NCBI GenBank assembly: GCA_948960675.1
Contig: CARDPF010000140.1
Coordinates: 1-7,973, forward strand
DNA: 7,973 bases
Origin: an uncultured Eisenbergiella sp.
GTDB lineage: Bacteria; Bacillota; Clostridia; Lachnospirales; Lachnospiraceae
Reading direction: 5' to 3'
Part shown: piece by piece, positions 5,713 through 7,973 of the stretch
Layout of the letters: the number at the start of each line of letters is the position of its first letter
Numbering within the stretch: position 1 is the first letter of the stretch
Translations under genes and position numbers: made by a program
Notes under the pieces: generated by a model
Databases searched by the model: none
Told to the model about the DNA's origin: nothing
The model's input: the letters and a program-made list of their open reading frames with translations, nothing else

Positions 5713-7098
5713 ATGAACCAGACACCCAACATCATTTACATCCTAGCAGACGACATGGGATACGGGGATTTCGGCATTTTCGGCGACGGCAGTTCCCGCA
5801 CGCCCTCCCTTGACCGGCTTGTATCAGAGGGCTGCGCCCTCTCCCACTGCTATGCTGCCTCCCCTGTCTGCGCACCCGCCCGGGCCGCCCTGCTTACCGG
5901 ACGCTATCCCCACCGGACCGGGGCGGTAGACACCTACGAAGCGATCGGCCATGACCGTCTCAGCCTGCGGGAAACCACCCTCGCTGCCGTCCTTAAGCAG
6001 CATGGCTACCGCACCGGCCTGATCGGCAAATGGCACCTCGGCCTGATCGGCGACGCCTACCATCCCTGCAACCGGGGCTTTGACACCTTCGTGGGCTTCC
6101 GGGGCGGCTGGAGCGATTATTACCGCTACAAACTCTACCGCAACCACACGGTGGAACCCTCCGACGGCACATACATGACCCACCTGATTACCCGGGAATC
6201 GCTGCGTTTTCTCGCCGAAAACAAGGAGCAGCCCTTCTTTTTGCATATCGCCTACAACGCGCCCCATTTTCCCTTCCAATGCCCGGAAAGCTATGTAACG
6301 CCGTTTGCCAAAACCGGCGCCTTTTCCGAAACGGTCTCCACCCTTTACGGCATGATCGCCTGCATGGATGAGGGCATTGGGCAAATTCTGGATTTTATGG
6401 AAGAAAACGGACTGGCGCAAAACACCATCGTTGTCTTTTCCAGCGATAACGGCCCCCAGCTTTCGGGAGACTGTAACCGGTACAACTGCTTTTTACACGG
6501 GGAAAAAGGCGATGCCTTTGAGGGCGGCATCCGTGTCCCCGCCGTCATCCGCTGGCCCGGATACCTTGCGCCCGACAGCCGCTGCCATTCCTTTTTCCAC
6601 GGCTGCGACTGGTTCCCCACCCTTCTGGAGGCCTGCCGGATCCCACTCCCTGATGGGCTGGCCCTCGACGGGAAAAGCCGCCTAAAAGACTTACTGTCCC
6701 ACAATCCGTTTCCCCAGGAACCGTCCTTTTGGCAGTATAACCGCTTTACCCCCGTTCCCAAATGTAACGCCGCCGTGCGCCTTGGAAAATGGAAGCTGGT
6801 CTGGCCGCCCATCGACGAAGCGCATCAGGTGCCCCCTTACGTCATTGCGTTGGACGAACAAATCAAATCCGCAGAAACGCTGCCCCAAAAGCCTTATCCC
6901 TTCGACGATTCCTTCCGCACCATCCCGGCGCCCCATGCGCCCGGGCTGTACAACCTGGAGGATGACCCTTTGGAGCGAAACGATTTGTCCCACGCACACC
7001 CGGAACTTGTCGATACCCTCACGGCAGCTTTTGAACGCTGGTTCTTGGATGTCATGACCGATTACGCTGCCGCTTCGCAGGACAACCGTCGGCAATAG
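5713..7098 (+). CDS. Cys-type (formylglycine) sulfatase, family S1, no signal peptide
   Basis: This 461-residue alkaline-phosphatase-fold sulfatase would hydrolyse a sulfate ester. Metal ligands are in NIIYILADDMGYGD (D13, D14). The activation motif is C53-A-P-A-R57 followed by LLTGRYPHRTG, so C53 would be converted to formylglycine by an anaerobic sulfatase-maturating enzyme (radical SAM), not encoded in the window. Further active-site blocks are GKWHLG (K106, H108), YNAPHFPF (H185), SSDNG (D245, N246) and HGEKGDAFEGGIRVP (K265). The C-terminal part has the usual LYNLEDDPLERNDLS motif. Length is typical. No signal peptide or lipobox is seen, so the enzyme is predicted to be cytoplasmic and to act on imported substrates. 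ATG 5713 has AAGGAGG 5 bp upstream; an overlapping GTG at 5692 lies before that site and is rejected. The gene begins 11 bp after the methyltransferase-GNAT stop. Exact substrate not predictable. Confidence 0.95.
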   Translation: MNQTPNIIYILADDMGYGDFGIFGDGSSRTPSLDRLVSEGCALSHCYAASPVCAPARAALLTGRYPHRTGAVDTYEAIGHDRLSLRETTLAAVLKQHGYRTGLIGKWHLGLIGDAYHPCNRGFDTFVGFRGGWSDYYRYKLYRNHTVEPSDGTYMTHLITRESLRFLAENKEQPFFLHIAYNAPHFPFQCPESYVTPFAKTGAFSETVSTLYGMIACMDEGIGQILDFMEENGLAQNTIVVFSSDNGPQLSGDCNRYNCFLHGEKGDAFEGGIRVPAVIRWPGYLAPDSRCHSFFHGCDWFPTLLEACRIPLPDGLALDGKSRLKDLLSHNPFPQEPSFWQYNRFTPVPKCNAAVRLGKWKLVWPPIDEAHQVPPYVIALDEQIKSAETLPQKPYPFDDSFRTIPAPHAPGLYNLEDDPLERNDLSHAHPELVDTLTAAFERWFLDVMTDYAAASQDNRRQ

Positions 7099-7119
7099 CG
7101 TACTAGCAATGCTGTACTA
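7092..7119. repeat. 14 bp tandem near-repeat holding both convergent stop codons
   Basis: GCAATAGCGTACTA (7092-7105) and GCAATGCTGTACTA (7106-7119) match at 11 of 14 positions. The first unit carries the sulfatase TAG, and the second carries the TAG of the nucleosidase on the other strand. A weak hairpin, ATGCT/AGCAT (7109-7113 and 7121-7125), spans the second unit. No U-run is present, so I do not call a terminator. Confidence 0.5.
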
Positions 7120-7809
7120 GAGCATGCTTTGCACATGTTCCAAAATGCCCAGCACAATTTTTGCAGATATCCCGGACGCGGTTTCACAGTTTTGGTCAAA
7201 ATTCCCTATGCCCTGGTGCGCCGCCGTATCCGTAACCGTCCGGACGGCCAAAAACGGTACGCCGTTCACATGACAGACATGCGCAACGGCGGCCGTCTCC
7301 ATATCAACCGAAAGCGGCGCATACTTTCGGTTGATTTCTGCGCGCTTTTCGTCCTCAATGAACTGCTCCCCTGTGGCCATGATACCAAAACGGATGGGAA
7401 AAGGAGACGCCAGGCTGTATTGCCTGGCCGCCTCCAGCAGGCCTGCATCGGCCCGGAAGCAATTCTCCTGCAGCCACGGATGGAACTGCGTCAAAATATC
7501 TTCCGCAACGTCATGATACAGCATTTTTTCCCCTATCACGGTATCAAAAAGCTGCACGTTCTCATCCATCCCCCCCGCCGTTCCCGCATTGATAACCGCA
7601 GTCACGTGGAAAATATCGATCATCAGCTGGGTGGCAACGGCGGCGTTCACCTTGCAGACACCGCTATAAGCCGCCACAACATCCGCCCGGCCCATACGTC
7701 CCTCATAAAACTCCAGCATCGCTTTTTTCATAACCCCGGCAGGCCGGATATGATCCAGAAACGGCGCAAGTTCCGTATCACTTGCACATAAAACTCCTAT
7801 TTTTTCCAT
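7117..7809 (-). CDS. 5'-methylthioadenosine/S-adenosylhomocysteine nucleosidase family protein
   Basis: This 230-residue cytoplasmic enzyme of the PNP/UDP phosphorylase superfamily would cleave adenine from 5'-methylthioadenosine and S-adenosylhomocysteine, feeding methionine/SAM salvage and removing SAH. Landmarks are MEKIGVLCASDTELAPF (E13, matching the catalytic E12 of E. coli MtnN), INAGTAGG (73-80), ATGEQFI (145-151), SVDMETAAVAHVC (E171, matching E174) and RTVTDTA (D194, matching D197). Length equals the family norm (about 230). ATG 7809 follows a strong GGGAGGTGG site; a longer in-frame start at 7899 would run back through a hairpin and the repeat element and is rejected. The N-terminal CASDTEL differs from the common GAMEEE form, so a related nucleosidase specificity is possible. 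It is convergent with the sulfatase gene (18 bp gap) and appears to be a single gene. Confidence 0.88.
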   Translation of the reverse strand: MEKIGVLCASDTELAPFLDHIRPAGVMKKAMLEFYEGRMGRADVVAAYSGVCKVNAAVATQLMIDIFHVTAVINAGTAGGMDENVQLFDTVIGEKMLYHDVAEDILTQFHPWLQENCFRADAGLLEAARQYSLASPFPIRFGIMATGEQFIEDEKRAEINRKYAPLSVDMETAAVAHVCHVNGVPFLAVRTVTDTAAHQGIGNFDQNCETASGISAKIVLGILEHVQSML

Positions 7810-7824
7810 CAAGCCACCTCCCCC

Positions 7825-7854
7825 AAGAAAACACCCCGCTGCAGGTAACGGGGT
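7825..7854 (-). terminator. Terminator-like hairpin directly before the nucleosidase ribosome binding site
   Basis: On the minus strand ACCCCG (7854-7849) pairs with CGGGGT (7838-7833) around a 10 nt loop, followed by GTTTTCTT (7832-7825). This resembles a modest intrinsic terminator. It lies only about 15 bp before the nucleosidase ATG and touches its Shine-Dalgarno. It may end transcription from a gene beyond the window or attenuate the nucleosidase. The U-run is interrupted by a C. Confidence 0.45.
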
Positions 7855-7864
7855 ATGAAGCAAT

Positions 7865-7973
7865 GTCATTTTAGCCATGGGAGCAGGCAGGCGTGGCAAC
7901 GGTAGGGCAGCCCCCCCCTACAGTGCGGCAGTTCTTACGCATGTATACATGCAAAACGGGGAATTTCACCAAA
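7865..7973. repeat. Second copy of the long-palindrome element, cut by the right window edge
   Basis: The block shares with the first copy, in the same order and orientation, ATGTCATTT..TAGCCATGGG (7864-7882), GGGCAGCCC (7905-7913), and a final block from GCATG to AATTTCACCAAA (7939-7973). The last block matches the reverse complement of the first copy's right arm almost base for base (AAAACRGGGAATTTCACCAAA, split here as two shorter runs). The segment between GGGCAGCCC and GCATG is shorter and diverged. A perfect palindrome, GCATGTATACATGC, sits at 7939-7952. The window ends before the expected centre of the palindrome. Confidence 0.75.

Noticed and set aside
7129..7791. 220-codon open frame on the plus strand
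   Set aside because: It is an antisense shadow of the nucleosidase gene, with composition typical of reverse-frame translation and no start signal.
7868..7873. -10 box TAAAAT for the nucleosidase gene on the minus strand
   Set aside because: The nearest -35-like TTGCCA is 20 bp away and no extended -10 is present, so the promoter cannot be placed with confidence.

Overview
The window looks like a chromosomal segment of a Gram-positive, mid-GC clostridial bacterium, most likely a Lachnospiraceae-type gut Firmicute. The reasons are strong AGGAGG-type Shine-Dalgarno sites, sigma-A promoters with TATAGT/TATAAT and extended -10 boxes, an ECF vitamin-type transporter built on a UPF0397 S-component, and a Cys-type (anaerobically matured) sulfatase. 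This assignment is inferred from gene families and style; no marker gene is present.

Layout. (1) 1-1706, minus strand: an ECF importer operon, with a UPF0397 membrane S-component followed by a duplicated ECF ATPase cut by the left edge, and a clear promoter upstream. (2) 1919-3794, minus strand: a compact three-gene operon of HAD-family hydrolase, flavin-binding pyridoxamine-phosphate-oxidase-like protein and maltose/galactoside-type O-acetyltransferase, with an 11 bp gap and an ATGA overlap. (3) 3795-4666: an 870 bp gene-free divergent region packed with repeats. It holds a duplicated 34 bp hairpin repeat in the HAD leader, a MITE-like 195 bp element made of nested hairpins, and a near-perfect long palindrome with ~120 bp arms. 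(4) 4667-7098, plus strand: a methyltransferase-GNAT fusion coupled to a sulfatase. (5) 7117-7809, minus strand: an MTA/SAH nucleosidase, convergent with the sulfatase. (6) 7865-7973: a second, truncated copy of the long-palindrome element at the right edge.

How the genes may work together. The ECF genes form one importer, whose T-component is presumably just outside the window. The HAD/flavoprotein/acetyltransferase set looks like a small-molecule housekeeping or detoxification operon with no obvious shared pathway. The methyltransferase-GNAT fusion and the sulfatase are probably cotranscribed. The neighbouring nucleosidase would recycle the S-adenosylhomocysteine that a methyltransferase makes, but this link is only suggestive. 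No defence system, CRISPR array, phage gene or complete transposase gene is visible. The most interesting content is the repeat set: one palindromic family with at least two copies, one MITE-like family with one full copy and one decayed fragment, and a short repeat that carries its own ribosome binding site.
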